Assembly: GCF_026230105.1 (NCBI RefSeq)
Contig: NC_079483.1
Location: 8,549,312-8,613,311 of the forward strand
Origin: Diorhabda sublineata
Taxonomy: Eukaryota; Arthropoda; Insecta; Coleoptera; Chrysomelidae
Direction: 5' to 3'
DNA: 64,000 bases
In this document: positions 49,361 through 60,852 of the stretch, one piece after another
Position numbering within the stretch: the stretch's first letter is position 1
Layout: every line of letters begins with the position of its first letter
The notes under the pieces: model-generated
The model's database searches: none
What the model saw: only the letters and a program-made list of their open reading frames with translations
Told to the model about the DNA's origin: nothing
Position numbers and translations under genes: made by a program

Positions 49361-49939
49361 ATGAATAAGTAACTTCATAATAACATCTCGAATTACATTA
49401 GAAAAAAATCAAATTTGAATTATTGTTTAACCTGGATGCCTAAATACATTTTCGTACCCAAATATCTACGCCTCTGTTTTGTTTTTCGCTTCATCGATAT
49501 TAACATTACATCAAATCTATATACGTAATTTAAAATCAACATTCCAAAGTAATATTTCTATGTACTTGAATATATATTAACATCTACAATGTGTTGTTTA
49601 TAGGAAACCACCGAGAACGAAAATTGGCAGATTTATAATATAATTGACGATGTATCCAACATCATTCTGAACGGCTTCGTAAAATAAAGAATTATTTAAA
49701 TGTATTATATAGTTTTGTAGCTGCCGGCTTTTGCATTGTAAATCACAAAATTTACGCCTACGAATCCATCCGTATCCTAAGGTATCCCATTCGTTACCAA
49801 CTTCTTTTTATAATGAGGTTATTTTGATCCAGTACAGTGGTGTCTCCAGAACGAATTTGTATTTTTAAAAATATCAAACATTTTTTCCGTATCTAATAAC
49901 TTATTACTTCCATATCGCATCTTGGACGCGGCATCTCGC
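49361..49939. other. Unique interval before family H
   Basis: AT-rich sequence without recognisable genes. The transition into the TTATCATCTT array begins with CATCTTGGACGCGGCATCTC at about 49917, followed by imperfect CATCTTGTATCAT words. Confidence 0.5.
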
Positions 49940-52900
49940 ATCTTATATCTTTCATGTTGTATCAACATCATCTTGTATCATCTTGTAACATCTTGTTTCA
50001 TCTTGTATCATTTTGTATCATCTTTCATCATATTTTATCATCTTTATCATCTTTTATCATCTTTTATCATTTTTTATCATCTTTTATCATATTTTATAAT
50101 CATTTATCATCTTTTATCATCTTGTATCATATTTTATCATACTTTATCCTCATTTATCATCGTTTATCATAATTTATGATCGTTTATCATCTTTTATCAT
50201 CTTTCTTTTATCATTGTTTATCATCTTGTATTATCTTTTATCATCTTTCTTTTATCATTGTTTATCACTTTTATCATAATTTATCATCGTTTATCATCTT
50301 TTATCATCTTTCTTTTATGATCGTTTATCATCTTTTATCATCTTTCTTTTATCATTGTTTATCATCTTTTATCATAATTTATCATCGTTTATCATCTTTT
50401 ATCATTGTTTATCATCTTTTATCATAATTTATCATCGTTTATCATCTTTTATCATTGTTTATCATCTTTTATCATAATTTATCATCGTTTATCATCTTTT
50501 ATCATTGTTTATCATCTTTTATCATAATTTATCATCGTTTATCATCTTTTATCATCTTTCTTTTATGATCCTTTATCATCTTTTATCATTTTTTTACATC
50601 TTTTATCATCTTGTATCATATTTGATCACATTTTATCATCATTTATAATCTTTTATTGTCGTTTATCATAATTTATCATCGTTTATCATCTTTCTTTTAT
50701 GATCGTTTATCATCATTTATCATTTTTTATCATCTTTTATCATCGTTTATCATCATTTATCATCATTTATCATCATTTATCATCTTTTATCACCTTTTAT
50801 CATCTTGTATCATATTTTATCATCTTTTATCATCTTTCTTCTATCATTGTTTATCATCTTGTATCATCTTTTATCATCTTTCTTTTATCATTGTTTATCA
50901 TCTTTTATCATAATTTATCATCGTTTATCATCTTTTATCATCTTTCTTTTATGATCGTTTATCATCTTTTATCATCTTTCTTTTATCATTGTTTATCATC
51001 TTTTATCATCGTTTATCATCTTTTATCATCTTTCTTTTATGATCCTTTATCATCTTTTATCATTTTTTTACATCTTTTATCATCTTGTATCATATTTTAT
51101 CACATTTTATCATCATTTATAATCTTTTATTGTCGTTTATCATAATTTATCATCGTTTATCATCTTTCTTTTATGATCGTTTATCATCATTTATCATTTT
51201 TTATCATCTTTTATCATCGTTTATCATCATTTATCATCATTTATCATCATTTATCATCTTTTATCACCTTTTATCACCTTTTATCATCTTGTATCATATT
51301 TTATCATCTTGTATCATCTTTTATCATCTTTTATCATCTTTTATCATCTTTTATCATCTTTTATCATCTTTTATCATCTTTTATCATCTTTTATCATAAT
51401 TTATCATCTTTTATCATCTTTTATCATCTTTTATCATCTTTTATCATCGTTTATCATAATTTATCATCTTTTAGCATCTTTTATCATCGTTTATCATTTT
51501 TTATCATAATTTATCATCGTTTATCATCTTTTATCATATTTTATCATCTTTTATAATCTTTTATTATCATTTATCATCTTTTATCACCTTTTATCATCTT
51601 GTATCATCTTATATCATCTTGTATCATCTTGTATCATCTTTTATCATCTTTTATCATCTTTTATCATCTTTTATCATCTTTTATCATCTTTTATCATCTT
51701 TTATCATCTTTTATCATCATTTATCATCTTTTATCATCGTTTATCATAATTTATCATTTTTTATAATATTTTATCATTTTTTATCATCTTTTATCATAGT
51801 TTATCATTTTTTATCATAATTTATCATCTTTTATAATCTTTTATCATTTTTTATCATCTTTTATCATAGTTTATCATTTTTTATCATAATTTATCATCTT
51901 TTATAATCTTTTATCATCTTTTAACATAGTTTATCATTTTTTATCATAATTTATCATCGTTTATCATATTTTATCATATTTTATCATCTTTTATCATCTT
52001 TTATCATAGTTTATCATTTTTTATCATAATTTATCATCTTTTATAATCTTTTATCATCTTTTATCATAGTTTATCATTATTTATCATAATTTATCATGTT
52101 TTATAATCTTTTATCATCTTTTATCACCTTTTATCATCTTATATCATCTTGTATCATCTTGTATCATCTTTTATCATCTTGTATCATCTTTTATCATCTT
52201 TTATCATCTTTTATCATCTTTTATCATCTTTTATCATCTTTTATCATCTTTTATCATCTTTTATCATCATTTATCATCTTTTATCATCGTTTATCATAAT
52301 TTATCATCTTTTATAATATTTTATCATTTTTTATCATCTTTTATCATAGTTTATCATTTTTTATCATAATTTATCATCATTTATCATCTTTTATCACCTT
52401 TTATCACCTTTTATCATCTTGTATCATATTTTATCATCTTGTATCATCTTTTATCATCTTTTATCATCTTTTATCATCTTTTATCATCTTTTATCATCTT
52501 TTATCATCTTTTATCATCTTTTATCATAATTTATCATCTTTTATCATCTTTTATCATCTTTTATCATCTTTTATCATCGTTTATCATAATTTATCATCTT
52601 TTAGCATCTTTTATCATCGTTTATCATTTTTTATCATAATTTATCATCGTTTATCATCTTTTATCATATTTTATCATCTTTTATAATCTTTTATTATCAT
52701 TTATCATCTTTTATCACCTTTTATCATCTTGTATCATCTTATATCATCTTGTATCATCTTGTATCATCTTTTATCATCTTTTATCATCTTTTATCATCTT
52801 TTATCATCTTTTATCATCTTTTATCATCTTTTATCATCTTTTATCATCTTTTATCATCATTTATCATCTTTTATCATCGTTTATCATAATTTATCATTTT

Positions 52901-53665
52901 TTATAATATTTTATCATTTTTTATCATCTTTTATCATAGTTTATCATTTTTTATCATAATTTATCATCTTTTATAATCTTTTATCATTTTTTATCATCTT
53001 TTATCATAGTTTATCATTTTTTATCATAATTTATCATCTTTTATAATCTTTTATCATCTTTTAACATAGTTTATCATTTTTTATCATAATTTATCATCGT
53101 TTATCATATTTTATCATATTTTATCATCTTTTATCATCTTTTATCATAGTTTATCATTTTTTATCATAATTTATCATCTTTTATAATCTTTTATCATCTT
53201 TTATCATAGTTTATCATTATTTATCATAATTTATCATGTTTTATAATCTTTTATCATCTTTTATCACCTTTTATCATCTTATATCATCTTGTATCATCTT
53301 GTATCATCTTTTATCATCTTGTATCATCTTTTATCATCTTTTATCATCTTTTATCATCTTTTATCATCTTTTATCATCTTTTATCATCTTTTATCATCTT
53401 TTATCATCTTTTATCATCATTTATCATCTTTTATCATCGTTTATCATAATTTATCATCTTTTATAATATTTTATCATTTTTTATCATCTTTTATCATAGT
53501 TTATCATTTTTTATCATAATTTATCATCTTTTATCATCTTTTATCATCTTTTATCATAGTTTATCATAATTTATCATCGTTTATCATCTTTTATCATATT
53601 TTATCATCTTTTATAATCTTTTATTATCATTTGTCATCTTTTATCATCTTGCATCTTGTTCTTAG
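49940..53665 (+). repeat. 10-bp minisatellite TTATCATCTT, family H (about 370 copies)
   Basis: A 10-bp unit with substitutions mainly in the last two to four bases (TTATCATCGT, TTATCATAAT, TTATCATTTT, GTATCATCTT). The left third (49940-51240) has phase slips, including a TCTTTCTTTTATGATC motif. A segment around 50567 recurs about 474 bp later at 51041. From 51251 on, the phase is strict and a block of about 1130-1150 bp is repeated in tandem: order of variants at 51251-52370 matches 52381-53520. The complementary strand of each unit contains TGATAA, a WGATAR (GATA factor) word. The frames of 66-148 aa (HLLSSFIIFY-type repeats) are artefacts of the stop-free repeat. Confidence 0.97.
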
Positions 53666-55596
53666 CTATTTGCATCTTTCATCTTCTATCTAGTATTTTG
53701 AAGTTCTATGTGCAGTTGAAGTAGATCTATCGATTTTATTGGATCATTAAAAATTTGTAATACATTTCGACCAATGACTTTCCATTCATCTCCTGTATCA
53801 TGTTAGAATCTCAACTGTACAAATAATAATAATAATAATAAATATAAAAAACTTTTAAAAACATCCAATTGACATACTATAACAAATATTGAATATGAGT
53901 GAAAAACGAAAAGAATTTCTGATAGTTTTTTTTTGATTTATGAAAAAGGCTGGTCAACCGCATTCTTTTCGACCGATTGTAACATATCATCGGAAGTAAA
54001 TGATTTAGATTGATTGAATCTTATGAATATTAAATAATAAGACAGTGGCGGGGCACAAAAAGTTGATAGCTTCAATTTTTAAATATTTGAGGTTATGTAT
54101 GGAAGACACAGAATTAATTGTATTTAAAACAATTTCGTTTTTGAGTATTATTTGTTGGAAATCATCATAGATCATCAGAAATCATCATCACGTTACAATC
54201 TTTTTGAATATATTTGAAATTTTGTAGTCAAAATCGTATCATTTTCGATTCGGACCCATAAAATTTTTTATAATTCTGAATCCCTATGTTTCTAAGAAAA
54301 AATTTAGTGACTACGCCTATGGAAAAGCGATACTAAAATATTTGAAAATTAGTATAAAATTGTATATTCCGACTTAAAATGAATAAATAAGACTTTTATC
54401 GATTTAAAAAACGAAATATAGAATATCAAAATTATAATTTTAAATATTTTACGTGTCTTCATTGAAATTTTCATAATTTGAAAACTATTTAAGATATGGA
54501 TCTCCATTTCATAACATTTTCATAAGAAAAAGATATTCCTAAACGCTTAAGTATATTTGGTTGCCTAAATTCCATTTTTGTTAAAATTATACAGGGTAAA
54601 AAAATTATAAAATATTATGCCTTTTAAAAAAAATTCAGCCACGTCAATGGGACAGTTATACTACTAAAATTGTAAGAAATAAATAATATTTTGAAAATAC
54701 AACAATCAGTTACAGTTTCGTCTTGAATTAAATGGTAATTCTCATTTTAGAGGTTAGGTTAAGTTAAGTTAGGTTAGGTATGAATGTACTTTCCTTTCTT
54801 GAGCATTACTTCTTGAAAATTATAATTTTTAAAATGTTTTTCATCTAATTGTATATAATATACGGATAATTCCATGAATAATATAAATAAAAGTGTTTCT
54901 AGATCTTGCCATATATCAATATGTTAATAGTAAAAATGAAAAATGCATTGAAATGTGTTTTATATTAAATTCCACTTTCCAAATAGCGACATTTCAAATG
55001 ACATTCATTAAAGAATAATAATTTGTTATTCGTGTAAGATTAAACAACAACATATAGATCATTTTAATTATATATACACTTATTAAATTAAGAATAAACT
55101 ATTTCTTCTTTGCGTTTTATATCAATTCACAAACGCACCTGCATGCGATTAAACTATGATAAATACCTCGGGATTACGAAGTACTAAGAAATCTGAGGTA
55201 TAAAATTATCTTATTACACAAATTATTAAAGTGTCGATGTGTCTACTTGCTGAATACTTATCTAAATGGAAATATACAGGGAGATTTATTATTGATTCGG
55301 AATCACCTTCCTGTATTCATTAGAAGACGTTTCAGTTGATATTTGACGACAAAGTTATTCAAAAACGAAGATTGAGGCATAATTGATTGACCAACTCGGT
55401 CTTTCGACTATAGAGAGGATAAGAAAGAATAAATCAGAGAGGTGGGGCGAATTTTTGGTACTGCAGGTTTTTCTGTAACCTGGTAAACAAATTCACCAGC
55501 TAAATGACACAGCCTCCTATTTAATTCCCTTAACAATGTTTTATAGTGTACCAGAGCTTTGTTCTGTATTGGTGCTTATGCGGATCACCCTGTATA
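53666..55596. other. Interval with decayed family G copies and a TTAGG-like tract
   Basis: No recognisable gene. An AAT microsatellite lies at 53824-53842. Between 54230 and 54690 two decayed family G units are visible (TTAGTGACTACGCCTATGGA at about 54303; TTATACAGGGTAAAAAAATT near 54588; CACGTCAATGGGACAGTTAT near 54640). At 54749-54778 an AGGTTAGGTTAAGTT tract occurs. At 55276-55316 TACAGGGAG faces CTTCCTGTA, a small inverted repeat. Confidence 0.6.
54230..54690 (+). repeat. Decayed units of family G
   Basis: Shared phrases with 47470-49360 in the same order and orientation show common origin. Family H lies between the two groups, so the 10-bp array expanded inside, or was inserted into, a family G region. 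Confidence 0.7.
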
Positions 55597-56849
55597 GGAG
55601 TGTCCTACGACGAGTTAAAACTATCTGTATATAGTAAAATACTTATAGTAGAATCATGAAAATTGCTACGTTTGGGTTTTCGAATACGATCTTTTTAACT
55701 AAAATATTTTTAAAGATGACCGACTTCCGGTTCTACCGGAAGTCGAATGTAACTTTGTTATATCAAATAGAACACCCTGTATATTAATGAATTTTTAAAA
55801 TCTACGTGAAATTTTAGTATACTTTTGTCTGAAAATTTTTTTCGAAAAACGCATACTTTTTGAGTTATTAATTTTTTTGTAAAAAATTTGACAGTTTCAG
55901 AATTATTTTTTACGATGATATTCTTAAAGATATGAAAATTGTTTTTATTTGGTTTTTCTTAATATAGTTAGACGTATTGGAATCTATATGGGAAAATTCT
56001 TTAGTTCATACAGGGTGTGGATGAAAAGTATTCAAAGTTTAACTTCGTAAATATCAAATTTCTTTATTTTTTTAAATAGAACCACCCGGTTTTTTTCTAT
56101 TTCAATGCATTCAGGGGTGAAAAACCAAATTCATGAATACTTACCTATACCTAAACCTCACTGTTATTCAGATATTAAATGTTTTATTTAAATTTTTACA
56201 GATGCAGGTCAATAATAATTTAGACCACACCTGCTGCATTTCTAAAAATTTACAGAAAACATTTAATATCTGGATAACGGTAAGGTTTAGATATTGGAAA
56301 GTATACATGATTTTGCCTTACTTTTTACCCCTGAATGCATTGAAATAGAAAAAACCGGGTGGTTCTATTTAAAAAAATAAAGAAATTTGATATTTACGAA
56401 GTTAAACTTTGAACACTTTTTATACACACCCTGTATAAAATGAAGAATTTTTCAGCATAGCTTCAAATACGTCTAACTATTTTAAAAGCAACCGAATAAA
56501 AACAATTTTTATATCTTTAAGGGTGTCATCGTAAAAAAATAATTCTGAAACTGTCAAATTTTTTTCAAAAAAATTAATAACTCAAAAAGTATGCATTTTT
56601 CGAAAAAAAATTTTAGACAAAAGTATACTAAAATTTTACGTAGATTTCAAAAATTTATTAATATACGGGGTGTTCTATTCAAAATAACAAAGTTATAGTC
56701 GTCTTCCGGTAGAACCGGAAGTCGACCATCTTTGAAAATATTCTAGTTAAAAAGATCGTACCCGAAAACCCAAACGTAGAAATTTCCATCATTTTACTAT
56801 AAGTATTTTACCATATACAGATAATTTTAACTCGTCGTGGGACATCCTG
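55597..56849. mobile_element. Foldback DNA element, copy 2 (about 1253 bp)
   Basis: Same family as 32366-33620: left end GGAGTGTCCTACGACGAG is mirrored by CTCGTCGTGGGACATCCTG, with TA outside both ends (55595-55596 and 56850-56851). The arms contain the same landmarks, including CCGGTTCTACCGGAAGTCG at about 55724 and its mirror near 56705, and the inner GATGCAGGTCAATAATAA segment near 56202. A 12-bp ACTTATAGTAGA insertion near 55645 is present in the left arm only in part. The frame at 56133-56348 is made by the inverted arms and is not a gene. Confidence 0.88.
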
Positions 56850-56851
56850 TA

Positions 56852-57303
56852 TACAGAACGATGTTTTCTAATTATGTTAACACTAAATAAATCGAATAGT
56901 GCCCTTGTGGGGGTCCAAGTTTAACGATACTCGCGAATGAGTCTCAACTCTTCTCGGTCAAATAAGTACCAATGTCGCTTTATCGATCGCTTCCTGGTTA
57001 AAATTCTTGTTGAGCTTATGGTAAACACGTGCAAGCACTAGGAGGTGACCCGCCCCACGATGCATCTATAAAATATAATTCTGTCGATCGTAGTCGAAGC
57101 ATACGTGAAGCTCTCAAAACCGCTCAATGTACAATAGTGATTTAAACTACAGGGTGTTCTTGTAAAATCTTTTATATTAAATTATCAAAAATTTTGTAAA
57201 AATAAATTTACGTACGGTGTTTACACTTTTGTATTTATGCCTTTCGTACCCTATGGAGTATTTTATTTTCCTACAAACTTTCGTTTATATGATTTTAGAA
57301 ATA
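56852..57303. other. Unique interval before the mariner end
   Basis: AT-rich with one less AT-rich patch at 56900-57090. TACAGGGTGTTCTTG at about 57150 resembles the end of another foldback-type element. No gene is recognised. Confidence 0.45.
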
Positions 57304-57389
57304 CGAGGGAGGTTGAAAATATAATTTATCCAAACGTTCTAGATGGCGCATCTGTATGTTTTGACAGCAGCTTAATTGGGTCGTTTATT

Positions 57390-60165
57390 AATAGTTTGCG
57401 TCCCTAAGGCACGTTTCACGCGTAAAAAGACCCCTTTCAAGTTTACTTTTCCGAAATATGAATCTCTTTTATTTGATCCTGTGATATTTTTTAAATGAGA
57501 ACGAGGTTTTTTAGAAAAACTTTTACCTAGATTTTTTTCACTTAATCTCCGTCTTGAATTCTTGTAAATATTTTCCAAGTTTAATAAAGTATTCCTGCAC
57601 GAATCGACTTTCAGATTTCGGTCCATATTATTTCTCAATATACAGGGCGTTGAAGTAAACATACACGTTTTCTTATTATTTTGATACTTAACGTTACTAA
57701 ACGCCCTGTATCTCATAAATGACACAGTTTAGAAATACATAAATTTTTTTTAATAAAAAGTAACACTTTTGGAATGCTTCTCCAGCATATGAGTTCGAAA
57801 ATTCCTTTATTGTATCCTATAGGATTTTTTTAATAATGACAAGACTTTTTTTAAAAAACATTTTTTACCTATATTTTTTTTTACTTAATCTTCGACTTAG
57901 ATTCTTGTAAATATTTTCCAAGTTTAATAAAGTATTGCTCCACAAATCGACGAACTTTCACGTTTCAGCCCATATTATTTCTCAATATACAGGGCGTTGA
58001 AGTAAAAATACACGTTTTCTTATTATTTTGATACGTGACGTTACTAAACGCCCTGTATCTCATAAATGACACAACTTAGAACTATCTAAATTTTTTTTAT
58101 TAAGAAGACGCCCTTTTGGGATGCCTCTCCAGCATATGAGTTCGAAAATTCCTTTATTGTATCCTGTAGGATTTTTTTAATAATGACAAGACTTTTTTTT
58201 AAAAACATTTTTTACCTGTATTTTTTTTCACTTAATATTCGTCTTAGATTCTTGTAAATATTTTCCAAGTTTAATAGAGTATTGCTCCACAAATCGACGA
58301 ACTTTCATGTTTCAGCCCATATTATTTCTCAATATAGAGGGCGTTGAAATAAAAATACACTTTTTCTTATTATTTTGATACTTAACGTTATTAAACGCCC
58401 TGTATCTCATAAATGACACAATTTACAACTATCTAATTTTTTTTATCAAGAAGACGCCCTTTTGGAATGCTTCTCCAGCATATGAGTTCGAAAATTCCTT
58501 TATTGTATCCTGTAGGATTTTTTTAATAATGACAAGACTTTTTTTAAAAAACATTTTTTACCTATATTTTTTTTACTTAATCTTCGACTTAGATTCTTGT
58601 AAATATTTTCCAAGTTTAATAGAGTATTGCTCCACAAATCGACGAACTTTCAGATTTCGGCCCATATTATTTCTCAATATACAGGGCGTTGAAATAAAAA
58701 TACACTTTTTCTTATTATTTTGATACTTAACGTTATTAAACGCCCTGTATCTCATAAATGACACAATTTACAACTATCTAATTTTTTTTATCAAGAAGAC
58801 GCCCTTTTGGAATGCTTCTCCAGCATATGAGTTCGAAAATTCCTTTATTGTATCCTGTAGGATTTTTTTAATAATGACAAGACTTTTTTTAAAAAACATT
58901 TTTTACCTATATTTTTTTTACTTAATCCTCGACTTAGATTCTTGTAAATATTTTCCAAGTTTAATAGAGTATTGCTCCACAAATCGACGAACTTTCAGAT
59001 TTCGTCCCATATTATTTCTCAATATACAGGGCGTTGAAATAAAAATACACTTTTTCTTATTATTTTGATACTTAACGTTATTAAACGCCCTGTATCTCAT
59101 AAATGACACAATTTACAACTATCTAATTTTTTTTATCAAGAAGACGCCCTTTTGGAATGCTTCTCCAGCATATGAGTTCGAAAATTCCTTTATTGTATCC
59201 TGTAGGATTTTTTTAATAATGACAAGACTTTTTTTAAAAAACATTTTTTATCTATATTTTTTTTACTTAATCTTCGACTTAGATTCTTGTAAATATTTTC
59301 CAAGTTTAATAGAGTATTGCTCCACAAATCGATGAACTTTCATGTTTCAGCCCATATTATTTCTCAATATAGAGGGCGTTGAAATAAAAATACACTTTTT
59401 CTTATTATTTTGATACTTAACGTTATTAAACGCCCTGTATCTCATAAATGACACAATTTACAACTATCTAATTTTTTTTATCAAGAAGACGCCCTTTTGG
59501 AATGCTTCTCCAGCATATGAGTTCGAAAATTCCTTTATTGTATCCTGTAGGATTTTTTTAATAATGACAAGACTTTTTTTAAAAAACATTTTTTACCTAT
59601 ATTTTTTTTACTTAATCTTCGACTTAGATTCTTGTAAATATTTTCCAAGTTTAATAGAGTATTGCTCCACAAATCGACGAACTTTCAGATTTCGGCCCAT
59701 ATTATTTCTCAATATACAGGGCGTTGAAATAAAAATACACTTTTTCTTATTATTTTGATACTTAACGTTACTAAACGCCCTGTATCTCATAAATGACACA
59801 ATTTACAACTATCTAATTTTTTTTATCAAGAAGACGCCCTTTTGGAATGCTTCTCCAGCATATGAGTTCGAAAATTCCTTTATTGTATCCTGTAGGATTT
59901 TTTTAATAATGACAAGACTTTTTTTAAAAAACATTTTTTACTTATTTTTTTTTTCACTTAATATTCGTCTTAGATTCTTGTAAATATTTTCCAAGTTTAA
60001 TAGAGTATTGCTCCACAAATCGACGAGCTTTCAGATTTCGGCCTATATTATTTCTCAATATACAGGGCGTTGAAGTAAACATACACGTTTTCTTATTATT
60101 TTCATACTTAACGTTATTAAACGCCCTGTATCTCATAATTGACACAATTTAGAACTAAATTTACT
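57390..60165 (+). repeat. 345-bp satellite, family I, block 1 (8 copies)
   Basis: The landmark TATACAGGGCGTTGAA recurs near 57642, 57987, 58333, 58678, 59023, 59368, 59713 and 60059, at 345-bp spacing. Each unit has GACGCCCTTTTGGAATGCTT, CTCCAGCATATGAGTTCG, and TTTGTAAATATTTTCCAAGT-like segments. Each also holds a hairpin of about 75 bp whose ends are TACAGGGCGTT and AACGCCCTGTA. Two units (near 58310 and 59345) share the linked variants CATGTTTCAGCC and TAGAGGGCG and are 1035 bp apart, three units, indicating a trimer-level duplication. The first and last units are divergent. The paired plus and minus frames of 63-64 aa repeating every 345 bp, and the 117-aa minus frame at 57372-57725, are by-products. 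Confidence 0.93.
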
Positions 60166-60342
60166 CATTGAAAAGGCACCTTTTCAGAATTTTCTAGTAT
60201 TATCATACGTTTTTTAATTTGGGAAAGCATTAAAAACACTAAAATTCGTCAAGGAGGAGCTTCATGATTGTTTAACGCGAATCAGCTTCACACCAGGCAA
60301 CATTCGCCATTTTGGAATTTCGTAGACTAAATTTCGGCTAAG

Positions 60343-60640
60343 CTCGGCATTAATATTGGTAATCTAGAGTCTACCATCCACGAACACCTTCAATATCTTG
60401 AGCTAAAAGCGCGGTGGGTTCCTTTTTTGAACTTCAAACAATTGGAAGGTTATCGTCTCTTGTTAACGCAATACCAGACGTATGGGGGGCGGTTTTTCAA
60501 CGCGAATCTTCATAAAAAACAAAACATGAGTCCACTACTACACTCTCGAAAGCAATATGTCGTTTAAAGAGCCTCGGAAGGGGTACCAGACACAGCGAAG
60601 ACAACCAGGTCCGATGATAAGATTTTTTCTATTATTTTCT
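60343..60640 (+). pseudogene. Mariner transposase remnant
   Basis: One frame from 60343 reads LGINIGNLESTIHEHLQYLE, then LKARWVPFLNFKQLEGYRLL and LTQYQT. This matches the end of the mariner helix-turn-helix region, the conserved WVPH-type linker and the following helix. The frame continues to a stop at 60565. Beyond it RASEGVPDTAKTTRSDDKI (60568-60621) resembles the GxPKxAKTxRSAGKV segment that follows the first catalytic aspartate in mariners. The catalytic GDE motif itself is not recognisable in the intervening stretch, and the frame stops again at 60640. No later catalytic motif is seen. It is a dead fragment, probably of the element whose right end is at 60852. Confidence 0.65.
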
Positions 60641-60852
60641 AATAATTCTGTAAATTTACTGTGCATACAATGTTCCGAATACGCTTCTAACCTTCTAAAA
60701 CACGTGACACCTGTTTTTCAATCGAAACGAAGGGCAGATGTCGCTGACGACGAGCTAAAAAATTCCCTCCTAGTTACCCAACGATATCAGCAACAAAAAG
60801 CTTCCGGAAATGTTTGGAAAATGAATGCCTCGATTATATTTGAACCTCCTCG

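Larger units (their letters stand above)
57304..60852 (+). mobile_element. Degraded mariner-like element containing a 345-bp tandem array
   Basis: TA at 57302-57303 is followed by CGAGGGAGGTTGAAAATATA. The complement of 60852-60828 reads CGAGGAGGTTCAAATATAAT and is followed outside by TA (60853-60854). The two ends differ by one substitution and two single-base indels over about 23 bp, in inverted orientation. Between them lie a 345-bp tandem array (57390-60165) and, at the right, a transposase remnant in the orientation expected for an element read left to right. Normal mariners are about 1.3 kb, so the extra length is explained by the array. An alternative is that the two ends belong to different elements that happen to flank the array. 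Confidence 0.6.

Noticed and set aside
49922..53519. Frames of 66-148 codons in the TTATCATCTT array
   Set aside because: Low-complexity by-products of a 10-bp repeat that lacks stop codons.
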